DNA from: Methanofervidicoccus abyssi | Lineage (GTDB): Archaea; AGJL01; Methanococci; Methanococcales; Methanococcaceae | Length of the DNA stretch: 64,000 nt | NCBI RefSeq assembly: GCF_004310395.1 | Contig: NZ_BFAX01000003.1 | Span: 239,333-303,332 of the forward strand | Reading direction: 5' to 3' | Shown here: positions 10,546 to 20,208 of the stretch, piece after piece | Layout of the letters: the number at the start of each line of letters is the position of its first letter | How positions within the stretch are numbered: the stretch's first letter is position 1 | The notes under the pieces: model-generated | What the model was told of the DNA's origin: nothing | Seen by the model: only the letters and a program-made list of their open reading frames with translations | The model's database searches: none | Program-made: the position numbers and the translations under genes

Positions 10546-11148
10546 ATGGATAGATTAACCTTAGAAGAAGGTACATATGCTGTAAAGTACGCCAGGGCAG
10601 TTATTGAAAATTATCTAACTGGTAAGAATATCGTGGTAGTAAATTATCCCAAAAAATTTGATAAATATAGAGGAGTTTTTGTAACTCTTCATACTTATCC
10701 AGATCATACATTAAGAGGCTGTATTGGAGTACCTGAACCTACTATGCCCCTTATAGAAGCTCTCAAGGAGGCAGCGATAAGTGCTGCAGTTAACGATCCA
10801 AGATTTCCCCCTGTAACCATCGATGAGATGGACAACATAGTAGTGGAGGTTAGTGTATTAACTCCACCTAAGTTGATAGAGGTAGAAGATCCCTCGGAAT
10901 ATTTGGATAAAATAGAGATAGGGAGGGATGGATTGATAATAGAGTATGGTATCTATAGAGGCCTACTGCTACCTCAAGTTCCAGTGGAGCAGGAATGGGA
11001 AGTTCCTGAGTATCTATCCAACTTATGTCTCAAGGCATCCCTATCTCCAGATGCCTGGCTCAGGTATCCTGTAAAGATATACTCCTTCCAGGCCCAAATA
11101 TTTGAAGAGATCAGGCCCAGAGGACAGGTGGTTGAGAAGACTCTATAA
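10546..11148 (+). CDS. AMMECR1 domain protein
   Basis: This is a 200-residue AMMECR1-family protein. The signature LRGCIGVPEP lies near residue 57, followed by AAISAAVNDPRFPPV and VEVSVLTPP. The family is conserved from archaea to humans, but its biochemistry is unclear. In many prokaryotes AMMECR1 and Memo domains occur with a radical-SAM enzyme (the AmmeMemoRadiSam set). The radical-SAM member is 9 kb away in this window at 19162-20196, not adjacent. A GGGGAG ribosome binding site precedes the ATG. The next gene starts 14 bp downstream, so the two are likely co-transcribed. Confidence 0.9.
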   Translation: MDRLTLEEGTYAVKYARAVIENYLTGKNIVVVNYPKKFDKYRGVFVTLHTYPDHTLRGCIGVPEPTMPLIEALKEAAISAAVNDPRFPPVTIDEMDNIVVEVSVLTPPKLIEVEDPSEYLDKIEIGRDGLIIEYGIYRGLLLPQVPVEQEWEVPEYLSNLCLKASLSPDAWLRYPVKIYSFQAQIFEEIRPRGQVVEKTL

Positions 11149-11162
11149 GGTAAGGGGTGGTT

Positions 11163-12242
11163 ATGGAGGCTGGATTTTTACTTTTAAAGGAGCATGAAAC
11201 ACTTCCAGTATCTGAGTTAAAGGCACTCTTGGAGATCTATCCACTAGGAGGTAAGGTGGAGGTTCTTAACAACTACGGGACGGTATCATCTTCCTTAGAT
11301 AAACCCACCCTGGTTAAGTATATAAATAGAATTATTGAAAGAGGGGCCTATATTGAGGAAGGGCATCTTATAGTTACCGGGGTGAAATACAGTAGATCCC
11401 TAAAGGAAGGTCTTGAGAAACTTCTTAAGAGATTGGAGGAATTCTCATCTGAAGAACTCTTTAACTTTCTTCAGATAGATCCATCTAGGGATACCTTTGC
11501 AGTTAGGACTGTAAAAATAAATGGCAATGGAGATATAAGTTCGCCGACTATCGAGAGGATCGTTGGAGGTGTCCTAAAGGAGAAAACAGGTGCAAAGGTG
11601 AACCTCAAGGAACCCTCCAAGGTTATAAAAGTAGTGATACTTCAAAATAAGATATACTTAGGATTACTTGTGAGGAAGAGGGATAGAAAGTACTTCTACA
11701 ACAACAGGCCCCATCTAAGGACGTACTTCCATCCTGGAAGTATCCTCCCAAAACTTGCAAGAGGGATGGTAAACCTAGCCAGGTTGAAAGAGGGGGAAAT
11801 AATTTTAGATCCCTTCTGTGGAGTAGGTGGGTTTTTAATAGAGGGGGGGATGATAGGTTGTAAGTTGATAGGTTGTGATATAGACGGTAGGATGGTAAGA
11901 GGCACATTGATAAATTTAAAATCTTACAACTTGGAGGACAGTGTATTAGAGATAAAGAGGATGGATGCTAAAGATGTTGTAGATTACCTGAGATCTAAAG
12001 GTATTAACAGTGTAGATGCCATCGTTACAGATCCTCCCTATGGAATACTAACATCTGTAAAAGGAGATATTATAAGTATACTGGAAAAACTTGGAGATAT
12101 TCTGAAGGATGGAGGGTATATGGTATTTGCCTTTCCTAGAAAGGTAGATCTAAATCTGAAGTTGATGGAGATACATAAGTTGTATGTCCATGGTAGTTTA
12201 ACTAGACATATACATGTATATAAGAAGGAGTCTACTTCCTGA
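11163..12242 (+). CDS. tRNA (guanine10-N2)-methyltransferase, archaeal Trm-G10 type
   Basis: This SAM-dependent RNA methyltransferase has an N-terminal THUMP-like region and a C-terminal Rossmann fold. Motif I DPFCGVGGFLIEG is near residue 216, acidic loop CDIDGRM near 238 and catalytic DPPYGIL near 289. This arrangement is typical of the archaeal enzyme that makes m2G/m2,2G at position 10 of tRNA. GTG 11157 is an alternative start, but GGGGTGG sits well before ATG 11163. The last 11 bp overlap the convergent DUF192 gene. Assignment to G10 rather than another tRNA guanine rests on family resemblance. Confidence 0.83.
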   Translation: MEAGFLLLKEHETLPVSELKALLEIYPLGGKVEVLNNYGTVSSSLDKPTLVKYINRIIERGAYIEEGHLIVTGVKYSRSLKEGLEKLLKRLEEFSSEELFNFLQIDPSRDTFAVRTVKINGNGDISSPTIERIVGGVLKEKTGAKVNLKEPSKVIKVVILQNKIYLGLLVRKRDRKYFYNNRPHLRTYFHPGSILPKLARGMVNLARLKEGEIILDPFCGVGGFLIEGGMIGCKLIGCDIDGRMVRGTLINLKSYNLEDSVLEIKRMDAKDVVDYLRSKGINSVDAIVTDPPYGILTSVKGDIISILEKLGDILKDGGYMVFAFPRKVDLNLKLMEIHKLYVHGSLTRHIHVYKKESTS

Positions 12243-12576
12243 TCTCTATTTTATCTCCTACACTTATCTCTAACTTATCATCGCTCCTTATTTCTATCAT
12301 AGAGTTGGAGTACACCTTGGATTTATAAGTCCTCCAAGGTTTCAAATCTCTAACTACTTCTACAACTCTATTATCCAGCAAAAATATAACATCTATTGGA
12401 AATCTCATAAAAAATGTGTGGATGTGGAGTTTTCGCTTTTTATAGTAGAATATCATCCCCTCATTTTTCCCTATATCTCTAAACATTAAACCTAAGGCTC
12501 TCTTAAAAAAGTTATCTGCGACATGGAGATCGTATTCTTTATAACCTTCTTTACTTTTAAATCTTACCTTTAACAT
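12232..12576 (-). CDS. DUF192 protein
   Basis: This 114-residue protein belongs to the DUF192 family. The core motifs are ALGLMFR near residue 28, a hydrophobic block HTFFMRFPIDVIFLL near 53 and a C-terminal DKIEIRK. The biochemical function is unknown. Bacterial members usually carry a signal peptide; none is visible here, so the protein is probably cytoplasmic. Its start overlaps the end of the upstream SDH-protease gene by 20 bp, so the two genes are likely translated from one mRNA. Confidence 0.85.
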   Translation of the reverse strand: MLKVRFKSKEGYKEYDLHVADNFFKRALGLMFRDIGKNEGMIFYYKKRKLHIHTFFMRFPIDVIFLLDNRVVEVVRDLKPWRTYKSKVYSNSMIEIRSDDKLEISVGDKIEIRK

Positions 12577-13393
12577 GATCCACCTTTCTGTAAGGTACAG
12601 GTATGTACTGCACAGATGGTCTCTGAGTTGTTGGCTGCTTGTAGAGATCGAAGAGTTTGTATACTAACTTTGGAACGTTGGTATTTACTTCTATACCTAA
12701 CTCTCTCAACTTGTCCACAGTCAGTGGGTAGTCGTGGGTCCATCTTCCTGTAGATAGGATCTCTGCAACTTCTCTGGCTTTCTCCTCTGGCATTTTATCC
12801 TTCAGGAGGTTATATACAAACTCCTTCACTTGTGATATCGCTTTCCTGGATATATCTGCAAGTATCAAGGTCTCGTCATCAAGTTGATCTATGTACTTAG
12901 TCTCCACCACTTTTAAGATAGAAGCTGCTGGATAGTTACCTATCTGAGGATCCACAGGTCCCAATACAGCATTTTTATCCATAATAATCTCATCTGCAGC
13001 CAGGGCTATTAAAGTACCTCCACTCATGGCATAGTGCGGTACAATTACTGTAGTTTTGGCCTTGTGTTCCTTCAACGCCATAGCTATCTGCTCACTGGCT
13101 AATACTAATCCTCCTGGTGTATGTAGTATGAGATCTATAGGCATATCTTCAGGTGTCATTCTTATTGCCCTAAGTACTTCTTCACTGTCCTCTATAGTTA
13201 TAAATCTATAGATGGGGATACCAAAGAGTGTCAGTTGTTCCTGTCTATGTATCATTACAATTACTCTGGTTTTTCTCTCCTTCTCCAACCTCTTTATACA
13301 GCTATATCTCTGGATCAGTTTCATTCTAAAGGCAGTTTGGGAGTATAAGATAAGTAATATAAAGAAAATCCAAAAAATAACTGTAGGGTCCAT
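12557..13393 (-). CDS. Membrane-anchored SDH-family serine protease (ClpP class)
   Basis: This 278-residue protein belongs to the SDH_sah/ClpP-like serine peptidase family. An N-terminal membrane anchor (about residues 5-20) is followed by a crotonase-like fold. The oxyanion/strand region LHTPGGLVLASEQIA lies near residue 89, and the nucleophile is in YAMSGGTLIALAADEI near 122. A conserved LGPVDPQIG follows. The anchor suggests it works at the cytoplasmic face of the membrane. The divergent neighbour is an AAA ATPase, which may feed it substrates; that partnership is inference. The C-terminus ends in a basic tail. Confidence 0.85.
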   Translation of the reverse strand: MDPTVIFWIFFILLILYSQTAFRMKLIQRYSCIKRLEKERKTRVIVMIHRQEQLTLFGIPIYRFITIEDSEEVLRAIRMTPEDMPIDLILHTPGGLVLASEQIAMALKEHKAKTTVIVPHYAMSGGTLIALAADEIIMDKNAVLGPVDPQIGNYPAASILKVVETKYIDQLDDETLILADISRKAISQVKEFVYNLLKDKMPEEKAREVAEILSTGRWTHDYPLTVDKLRELGIEVNTNVPKLVYKLFDLYKQPTTQRPSVQYIPVPYRKVDHVKGKI

Positions 13394-13629
13394 ACTTACA
13401 CCGTAGGTATTGTTATTATTGTAATAATTATTTTATATGATTTTATATGATTATTGTTATTATCTAGATAATCTTATAAAATAGGTAATAAGAGGTTACT
13501 ATAGGATGACAATTAATTTTAATTATCTCATTTTTCATTATTAAATATCTCGTGTAGTAACTGTTGTAGGTAAAAGTTATATAAACTTATATAATAATTT
13601 TATATAATAAACGGAATTACTTATTTACT

Positions 13630-13662
13630 TTGATAATATCTTGATAATATCTTGATAATATC
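13630..13662 (+). repeat. Three perfect tandem 11-bp units
   Basis: The unit TTGATAATATC occurs three times in a row and ends about 15 bp before the ATG of the AAA ATPase gene, directly abutting its GAGGTG ribosome binding site. It could be replication slippage or a repeated protein-binding site in the leader. Confidence 0.75.
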
Positions 13663-13677
13663 TTTGAGGTGTTCTTC

Positions 13678-14796
13678 ATGAACAGGATAAACTTAAGCAC
13701 CATAAAGTTAAAATCCTTAGTTTCTGAAACTGCGAAGATATCTGACAAAGTTATAGCACTAAAGTATGTTATAATAAAACCTGTGGGATTCCCAATTAAA
13801 ATAAACAGTGAGAATCTAAAGGTTACTATAGACGATCCTACTTTATTTAACGTATATGCGAGAGAGCAGTGGGAAGGCGAGACTGTAAAGGAGGGGGATT
13901 ATCTCTTTGACAACACCATAATTCCAGATTATGCATTCAAAGTTGTATCTACATATCCATCTGATGGAGGTATAATCACAAGGGATACTCTATTTAAAAT
14001 TATAACTGAGAGAGATGTAGGAAATAAGCCCTTTAAAAAGGTAAGATTTGACGAGATAATAGGCCAGGAACACGCAAAGAAAAAGTGTAAAATCATTATA
14101 AAGTACCTTAAACAGCCTGAACTGTTTGGAGAGTGGGCTCCAAAGAACATCCTCTTCTACGGACCTCCAGGAACTGGAAAGACACTGATGGCAAGGGCTC
14201 TAGCAACTGAAACTGACGTACCTCTCTACTTAATAAAGGCCACCGAGCTGATAGGGGAGCACGTTGGAGACGGTGCCAAACAGATAGAACAACTGTACAG
14301 TAGGGCATTGGAGAACAAGCCATGTATTGTATTCATCGATGAATTAGATGCAATAGCCCTTAGTAGACAGTACCAATCCCTAAGAGGGGATGTGTCGGAG
14401 GTTGTAAATGCCCTATTAACAGAGTTAGATGGCATACATGATAACGACGGAGTGGTGACCATAGGAGCTACCAACAATCCAGATATCCTAGACAGTGCCA
14501 TAAGGAGTAGATTCGAGGAAGAGATAAAATTTGAACTACCAGATGACAAGGAGAGATTACAGATTATGGAACTCTATAGGAAAAAGATGCCTCTAGAGAT
14601 CAGGGCAGATTTGAGAAAGTATGTAGAGAAGACAAAAGGTATGAGTGGAAGAGATATAAAGGAGAAGTTCTTGAAACCAGCTCTCCACAGGGCTATACTA
14701 GAAGATAAAAAGTACATAGATGAGAAAGATCTAGATGCAGTGTTAGGGGAGTTGAACAAGTCTAAGAAGGAAGCACCTCTGCATCTCTACAGATAA
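13678..14796 (+). CDS. AAA-family ATPase (Cdc48/proteasomal-ATPase-like single module)
   Basis: This 372-residue AAA ATPase has a unique N-terminal domain of about 120 residues and one AAA module. Walker A is GPPGTGKT near residue 161, Walker B IVFIDELDAIA near 217, sensor 1 TIGATNNPD near 262 and the arginine-finger region IRSRFEEEI follows. Such proteins unfold or remodel proteins. GTG 13669 is possible, but GAGGTG at 13666-13671 favours ATG 13678. It is divergent from the membrane ClpP-class protease. An ATPase-protease pair is a reasonable guess, not shown by the sequence itself. Confidence 0.85.
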   Translation: MNRINLSTIKLKSLVSETAKISDKVIALKYVIIKPVGFPIKINSENLKVTIDDPTLFNVYAREQWEGETVKEGDYLFDNTIIPDYAFKVVSTYPSDGGIITRDTLFKIITERDVGNKPFKKVRFDEIIGQEHAKKKCKIIIKYLKQPELFGEWAPKNILFYGPPGTGKTLMARALATETDVPLYLIKATELIGEHVGDGAKQIEQLYSRALENKPCIVFIDELDAIALSRQYQSLRGDVSEVVNALLTELDGIHDNDGVVTIGATNNPDILDSAIRSRFEEEIKFELPDDKERLQIMELYRKKMPLEIRADLRKYVEKTKGMSGRDIKEKFLKPALHRAILEDKKYIDEKDLDAVLGELNKSKKEAPLHLYR

Positions 14797-14885
14797 TTTT
14801 GATAGGAATAATAAAAAAACCTTCATGGCCATTTGTAGAGAAAACTTTTTATTTTTCTTTTTATTGTTAAATCTGTCTGAAGTTA

Positions 14886-15800
14886 TTAATTTTTATCCAA
14901 TCTGTTCAAATACTTCACAACACCTACCATCGCAACAGCCCCCTCTCCAACAGCCTTTGACACCTGTAAGACCCCTCCTGTAATATCTCCACAAGCAAAT
15001 ATACCATCTATGTTAGTCCTACATCTCCTATCTACTTTTACAAATCCATTGATTAACTCCACCCCACTACCCTCTAAGAACTGGGAATTAGGTTCGTGCC
15101 CCATACTTATAAAGATCCCATCGCCTTTAATAACTCTTTCTTCACCGTCCAGAGATATCAATACACCTTCTGCCTTCTCCTCTCCAAGTATCTTTATAAT
15201 CTTTGCATTTTTTATTACGTCAATATTCTCTGCATCCTTTAACCTATCTAACATGATCCTCTCAGCAGATTTTAATTCCTTTTTATCTGTAATCACTGTT
15301 ACTTTCTTTGCAATATCCTTTAAATTCAGTGCAGACATGACGGCTGGTGTATCTCTACCGATTACTATTACATCCTTATTTAGATAGAAGAAGGCATCAC
15401 ATGTGGTACAATAGGAGACTCCTTTTCCAATAAATTCATCTTCATTCAATCCCAATTTCTTCTCTCTTGTTCCAGTTGCAATTACAACACTTTTAGTGAT
15501 ATAGGTGTTATTCTCTCCTATCACCTTAAAAGGCCTATCCTCTGTGTCTATCTTTACAATGGTATCATATACAATCTCTAAATTAAATTTCTTAGCATGT
15601 TTCACAAATCTCTCTGCCAATTCATACCCTTTAATATCTTCAAAACCTGGATAATTTTCTACAACACCTGCCTCCGCTATTTTCCCTCCTTCCCTTTCCT
15701 TCTCAATACATACGGTCTTTAACTTTGCCCTCATGGCATATATTCCTGCAGTCAATCCAGCAGGACCTCCCCCTATTATCACTACATCGTAGATATCCAT
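14886..15800 (-). CDS. trxB: Thioredoxin reductase family flavoprotein, probably not NADPH-dependent
   Basis: This 304-residue flavoprotein has the FAD-binding [14 protein letters not shown] at residues 9-22 and the redox-active CTTC near residue 134. The FAD-binding [11 protein letters not shown] is near 268. The second dinucleotide site, where NADPH reductases carry GGGDSA, reads [12 protein letters not shown]. Loss of the glycine-rich motif argues against NADPH. A Methanocaldococcus thioredoxin reductase that uses reduced F420 has been described, and this protein may be of that type (inference). An ATG start follows AAGGTG. Confidence 0.85.
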   Translation of the reverse strand: MDIYDVVIIGGGPAGLTAGIYAMRAKLKTVCIEKEREGGKIAEAGVVENYPGFEDIKGYELAERFVKHAKKFNLEIVYDTIVKIDTEDRPFKVIGENNTYITKSVVIATGTREKKLGLNEDEFIGKGVSYCTTCDAFFYLNKDVIVIGRDTPAVMSALNLKDIAKKVTVITDKKELKSAERIMLDRLKDAENIDVIKNAKIIKILGEEKAEGVLISLDGEERVIKGDGIFISMGHEPNSQFLEGSGVELINGFVKVDRRCRTNIDGIFACGDITGGVLQVSKAVGEGAVAMVGVVKYLNRLDKN

Positions 15801-16019
15801 TTTTTACACCTTAGTTTTAACTCTTATTGGAAAGACTAGAAATTTTGTAATAACGTTTGTTTTTTAACGTTTTAATTTTATAGTTAAGCGACATATCTCT
15901 TTTGTATGTATTTAACAGTCCTAGGAGTTCTGTTTTTATTATTATTTTATTTTTTATAATTATTATACTTCTAATTTTTATTATCCATTTGGAAATATAG
16001 ATTGAGAAAGGAGATTTAA

Positions 16020-19000
16020 TTATTCCTTCTTACACCTTTCTATACCTATCTCCACCTTATACTTCCTGTTATCCGGTGTTTTTATCTCCCATACCTTTCT
16101 ATAATCTGCATCTACCTCGTCAAGAAACTTACCTCTTACCTCCCTCTCTATATATTCTAAGGTATCCCTATCGAAGGATACACCTTCCATCTTTATATTA
16201 ACCCACTCTTCGATATTCAGGTCCATATCCTTCCTCATAGCTTGTATTCTCCTTATAACTTCCCTCATAAGTCCTTCTTTAATGATATCTTCAGTTAATT
16301 TAATATCCATATATACACTTCCCTTGGAGAACTCCACTCCAATTATATTCTCCGGTATCTCCATCTTAAACTGTATATATTCAGGTTTTATCTCGTATTC
16401 TCCAATTTTAACAACACCTTCTTTTTCCAGTTTTTCCTTAAGTATCTTGGGATCTACAGACTTTATAACCTCTACAACCTTTGGAACCTCACTTTTGAAT
16501 ACCTTACCTAACTCTCTGTAGTTTGGTTTTACAGATATATTACCCTGGAACTCTGTAACTTCTATCTCCTTGACATTCCCTTGCTCCTTTATGATATGGC
16601 TGTATTTGCTTACTATATCTTCTACAGTTTTTGGCAATATTATCTTCCATATTGGATACCTGAGAGTATATTTTGCCTTATCCCTCCCTCTCAATATAGC
16701 ATCTACTATCTCTCTAATTACTTCCATCTCATTCTCTAAGGTTCTGTCTATATACTTTTCATCTACAGTTATCCTGTTCATGAATATACTCTCTGGCATT
16801 CCCTCAGTCTTCAAGTTCTGGTATATTTTCTCACTTATATGTGGAACCACTGGAGACAGTAAGAGTATCAGTTTCATCAGCACGTAGTACAGTGTCTGAT
16901 AGGCAGAGAGTTTTTCTGGATCCTCACTCTCCTTCCAGGTTCTACCCCTTATAAGTCTAATATACCATCTACTTAGATCCTCAAGTATGAAATCCCTCAA
17001 CTTCCAAGTATAGGAGTGGAGATGTGGTATTTCTAGATCCTCTACTATCTCCTTGGTTAATGTGTTTATCCTACTTATTATCCATCTATCTTCATCCTTA
17101 AGGTACTTCATATATTCATCATTAGGCTGAAAGTTGTCAAGTACCATGTAGTTAACCGCAAATGCGTAGGCGTTCCACAATGTGTTAAATAGATTTCTAA
17201 CATCCTTCAACTCAGTATAGGAGAACTTTATATCCTCCCATGCCTTGTTTGCACTTAGAAGGTAGAACCTCAGTATATCTGCCCCGTACTCTTCTACAAC
17301 ATCATCTGGATTAACTATGTTCCCTAAACTCTTACTCATCTTATTTCCTTTCTCGTCGAGGGCGAAACCATGCATCATACACTTCTTATATGGTACGTCG
17401 TTGAAGAGGATAGTGCTTAGGGCATGTTGGGAGTAAAACCACTTTGTAACCTGATCGTGTCCCTCCACTATGAAGTCAGCCTTTTTAAGTTTCCTCAGAT
17501 TCATAGAAGCGTAAGGTGCTAAACCTGAGTCAAACCATACATCTAAGACATCTGGCACTCTCTTCATAGTACCTCCACAATGACACCTGAGAAGCACCTT
17601 ATCTACAGTAGGTTTATGTAGATCCTCCAGATCTACTTCATTTATCATCTTCTCTTTCAACTCTTCGACACTTCCAATAACCTCGTAGGAACCACATTTC
17701 TCACAGATCCAGATTGGAATAGGTATACCCCAGTACCTCTGTCTACTTATGTTCCAGTCTCCTACGTACTTTACTCCATTTATATACCTAGTTTCTACCC
17801 AACCTGGTATCCAATGGACACTCTTAGCCTGTTCTATTATTTCATCCTTTATCTTAGATATCTTCAGGAACCACTGTTCTGTAGCTCTGAAAAGTAGTGG
17901 AGTTTTACACCTCCAACAGTGTGGATAGGAGTGTTTTATCTTACCCTCGGAGAGAAGTAGCCCTTTCTCCTTCAATCTCTCTATTATATACCTATCTGCC
18001 TCCTTTACGAAGATACCTTTCCATAATCCTTCAGTATATCTACCTCTATCATCTATTGGGGAGTATATAGGAATACTGTATCTCTCACCAACCTCAAAGT
18101 CTTCCTCACCAAAACCTGTTGCTGTATGTACCAAACCTGTACCCTCTTCTAGAGAAACATGCTCTCCCAATACTATAGTATGGACCTTCTCCATCTCGGA
18201 GAACTCTTTAAGTTTTTCGTTCTCTTCTAAGAGGGGAGTAATATACTTTAAACCCTCCAATTCACTACCTTTAACAGTTTTTACAACCTCGTAGTGTTTT
18301 ATGTTATAAATCTTCTCAGCCTTCTTTACAACACTCTCAACTAACGGTTCTCCTATTATCCAATACTCTTCAATCTCTTCCCCTCCAGTCTCTAAGGTTA
18401 CCTTAACATAGGCGTAGTTGAAGTCAGGATGGACGGCGACCAGCATGTTTGCTATTAAAGTCCAGGGAGTAGTTGTCCAGATTATAAGGTATGTATTCTC
18501 CTTATCCTTCAAGGGGAATTTAACGTAGATAGAAGGATCTACTACCTCCTTGTATTCTCCTCTTACTTCATGCTCTGCCAAGGATGTTTCACACCTTGGA
18601 CACCAATAACCTACCCTAAGATCCTTTGAGAGGAGGCCCCTCTTATGAGCCTTCTTTAAGGTCCACCATCCAGTTTCTATATAGTCCCTCTCTATCGGCA
18701 TATAGGCGTTTTCCCAGTCAAGCCATACCCCTAAGTTCTTGAACTGTCTTTCCATAACCTCTCTATTCCTCAGTGCAAACTCCTTACACTTTTCTATAAA
18801 TCTCTCAGTGCCAATTTTCTTCTCTATGTCCTTCTTTGAATTTATTTTAAACTCTTCCTCTACCTTCACCTCTATTGGAAGACCATGCATATCCCAGCCA
18901 GCTTTATCCAATACGTTATAACCTTGTAATCTCTTGAATCTCAATACAGTATCCTTTATTATCTTATTCCATGCTGTTCCGAGGTGTATGGCTCCTGAAC

Positions 19001-19145
19001 AGTATGGAGGTCCATCTACAAAGTAATATTCTGGACCATGTTCTAAAGATCTCTTTACCTTTCTATATATGTTATTCTTCTCCCAGAACTTCTTTATTTC
19101 CAGATCTATCTCCCTAAAATTGACCTCTGTCCTTACCTCCTCCAT
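16020..19145 (-). CDS. ileS: Isoleucyl-tRNA synthetase
   Basis: IleRS charges tRNA-Ile. The 1041-residue protein has the class I signatures PPYCSGAIHLGTAWN (HIGH equivalent, near residue 55) and KMSKSLGN near 600. A CP1 editing region (TTTPWTLIANMLVAV, GLVHTATGFGEEDF) is present. Cysteine pairs CWRC, CEKC and CHC indicate zinc sites. Length fits the archaeal/eukaryotic-type enzyme. The frame extends to 19178, but GGTGATGCT right before ATG 19145 fixes the start. The upstream radical-SAM gene ends at 19162, only about 17 bp away, so the genes are probably co-transcribed. Confidence 0.97.
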   Translation of the reverse strand: MEEVRTEVNFREIDLEIKKFWEKNNIYRKVKRSLEHGPEYYFVDGPPYCSGAIHLGTAWNKIIKDTVLRFKRLQGYNVLDKAGWDMHGLPIEVKVEEEFKINSKKDIEKKIGTERFIEKCKEFALRNREVMERQFKNLGVWLDWENAYMPIERDYIETGWWTLKKAHKRGLLSKDLRVGYWCPRCETSLAEHEVRGEYKEVVDPSIYVKFPLKDKENTYLIIWTTTPWTLIANMLVAVHPDFNYAYVKVTLETGGEEIEEYWIIGEPLVESVVKKAEKIYNIKHYEVVKTVKGSELEGLKYITPLLEENEKLKEFSEMEKVHTIVLGEHVSLEEGTGLVHTATGFGEEDFEVGERYSIPIYSPIDDRGRYTEGLWKGIFVKEADRYIIERLKEKGLLLSEGKIKHSYPHCWRCKTPLLFRATEQWFLKISKIKDEIIEQAKSVHWIPGWVETRYINGVKYVGDWNISRQRYWGIPIPIWICEKCGSYEVIGSVEELKEKMINEVDLEDLHKPTVDKVLLRCHCGGTMKRVPDVLDVWFDSGLAPYASMNLRKLKKADFIVEGHDQVTKWFYSQHALSTILFNDVPYKKCMMHGFALDEKGNKMSKSLGNIVNPDDVVEEYGADILRFYLLSANKAWEDIKFSYTELKDVRNLFNTLWNAYAFAVNYMVLDNFQPNDEYMKYLKDEDRWIISRINTLTKEIVEDLEIPHLHSYTWKLRDFILEDLSRWYIRLIRGRTWKESEDPEKLSAYQTLYYVLMKLILLLSPVVPHISEKIYQNLKTEGMPESIFMNRITVDEKYIDRTLENEMEVIREIVDAILRGRDKAKYTLRYPIWKIILPKTVEDIVSKYSHIIKEQGNVKEIEVTEFQGNISVKPNYRELGKVFKSEVPKVVEVIKSVDPKILKEKLEKEGVVKIGEYEIKPEYIQFKMEIPENIIGVEFSKGSVYMDIKLTEDIIKEGLMREVIRRIQAMRKDMDLNIEEWVNIKMEGVSFDRDTLEYIEREVRGKFLDEVDADYRKVWEIKTPDNRKYKVEIGIERCKKE

Positions 19146-19161
19146 AGCATCACCTTTTAGA

Positions 19162-20196
19162 TTATAGCACGATATCAATTATCTCTCCACAGTTAGGACA
19201 CTGTGGAACTCCAGAACTTGTATCGATGTTATTAACTATCACGGAAAATTTCGATCTATCAATAAGTAAAGTCTTACAGTTAGGACAGTAGGTATTCTCT
19301 CCTTCGTGCCCTGGGACGTTTCCTATGTAAACATACTTTAAACCTTCCTCCAGGGCTAAGTTTCTCGCACTTTCTAAAACTTCCAGAGGTGTTGGAGGAA
19401 TATCTAACAACTTATATCGTGGAAAGAATCTTGTGAAGTGGAGAGGGGTCTCTTTACCCAGGTAATCTCTTACGAAGTGTATGAGATTTAGAATATCTTC
19501 CATGTTGTCGTTGTAGGTAGGTATTATAAGGTTGGTTATCTCCACATGGATACCTATTTTCTTGGCTACTATAGCAGTCCTTAGAACTGGCTCTAAGGTT
19601 CCATGACATACTTCTCTGTAAAACTTTTCATTGCCCTTTATATCTATATTCATCCCATCTATCTTTAAGTTTCTTAGAGGTTCCTCGTTTATATATCCAT
19701 TTGTTATCATGACGTTGTATAAGCCCTTTTTCCTAGCGATACTCACAGTGTCATACATAAGTTCGTAGAAGACAGTAGGTTCAGTATAGGTATAGGCTAT
19801 ACCGTCACACCTGTATTCTAAGGCCATTCTTACTATATCCTCAGGGTATAGGGTATTGTAGATAATATCATCAGGAGAAACCTGACTGATCTCCCAGTTT
19901 TGACAGTGCTTACACCTAAAGTTACATCCTGCAGTAGCTATAGAGAATGTTATAGAACTAGGATGAAAGTGATAGAGGGGCTTTTTTTCAACAGGATCTA
20001 CAGCAGCTGAGCAAACCTTACCATAGTTTATGGTATAGAGTTTTCCACCTATGTTCTCCCTGCATCTACAGAAACCTCTCTTCCCAGGAGGAATTACGCA
20101 GTATCTAGGACATAAGGTACATTTAACTATCTTATTATCCATAGGTTCATAGTACATAGCTTCGTAGGATTCTCCGTAACTTCTGATGGCACTCAT
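19162..20196 (-). CDS. AmmeMemoRadiSam-system radical SAM enzyme
   Basis: This 344-residue radical SAM protein resembles pyruvate-formate-lyase activase. An N-terminal zinc/iron-type cluster CTLCPRYC lies near residue 27. The SAM [4Fe-4S] motif CNFRCKHC lies near residue 89 and is followed by QNWEIS. YTYTEPTVFYE, MITNGY and DIKG are typical of the AmmeMemoRadiSam subfamily. A C-terminal pair of CPNC motifs suggests a zinc ribbon. The chemistry is unknown; family context links it to AMMECR1 and Memo proteins. Confidence 0.88.
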   Translation of the reverse strand: MSAIRSYGESYEAMYYEPMDNKIVKCTLCPRYCVIPPGKRGFCRCRENIGGKLYTINYGKVCSAAVDPVEKKPLYHFHPSSITFSIATAGCNFRCKHCQNWEISQVSPDDIIYNTLYPEDIVRMALEYRCDGIAYTYTEPTVFYELMYDTVSIARKKGLYNVMITNGYINEEPLRNLKIDGMNIDIKGNEKFYREVCHGTLEPVLRTAIVAKKIGIHVEITNLIIPTYNDNMEDILNLIHFVRDYLGKETPLHFTRFFPRYKLLDIPPTPLEVLESARNLALEEGLKYVYIGNVPGHEGENTYCPNCKTLLIDRSKFSVIVNNIDTSSGVPQCPNCGEIIDIVL

Positions 20197-20208
20197 AGTA
20201 TCCCAACT

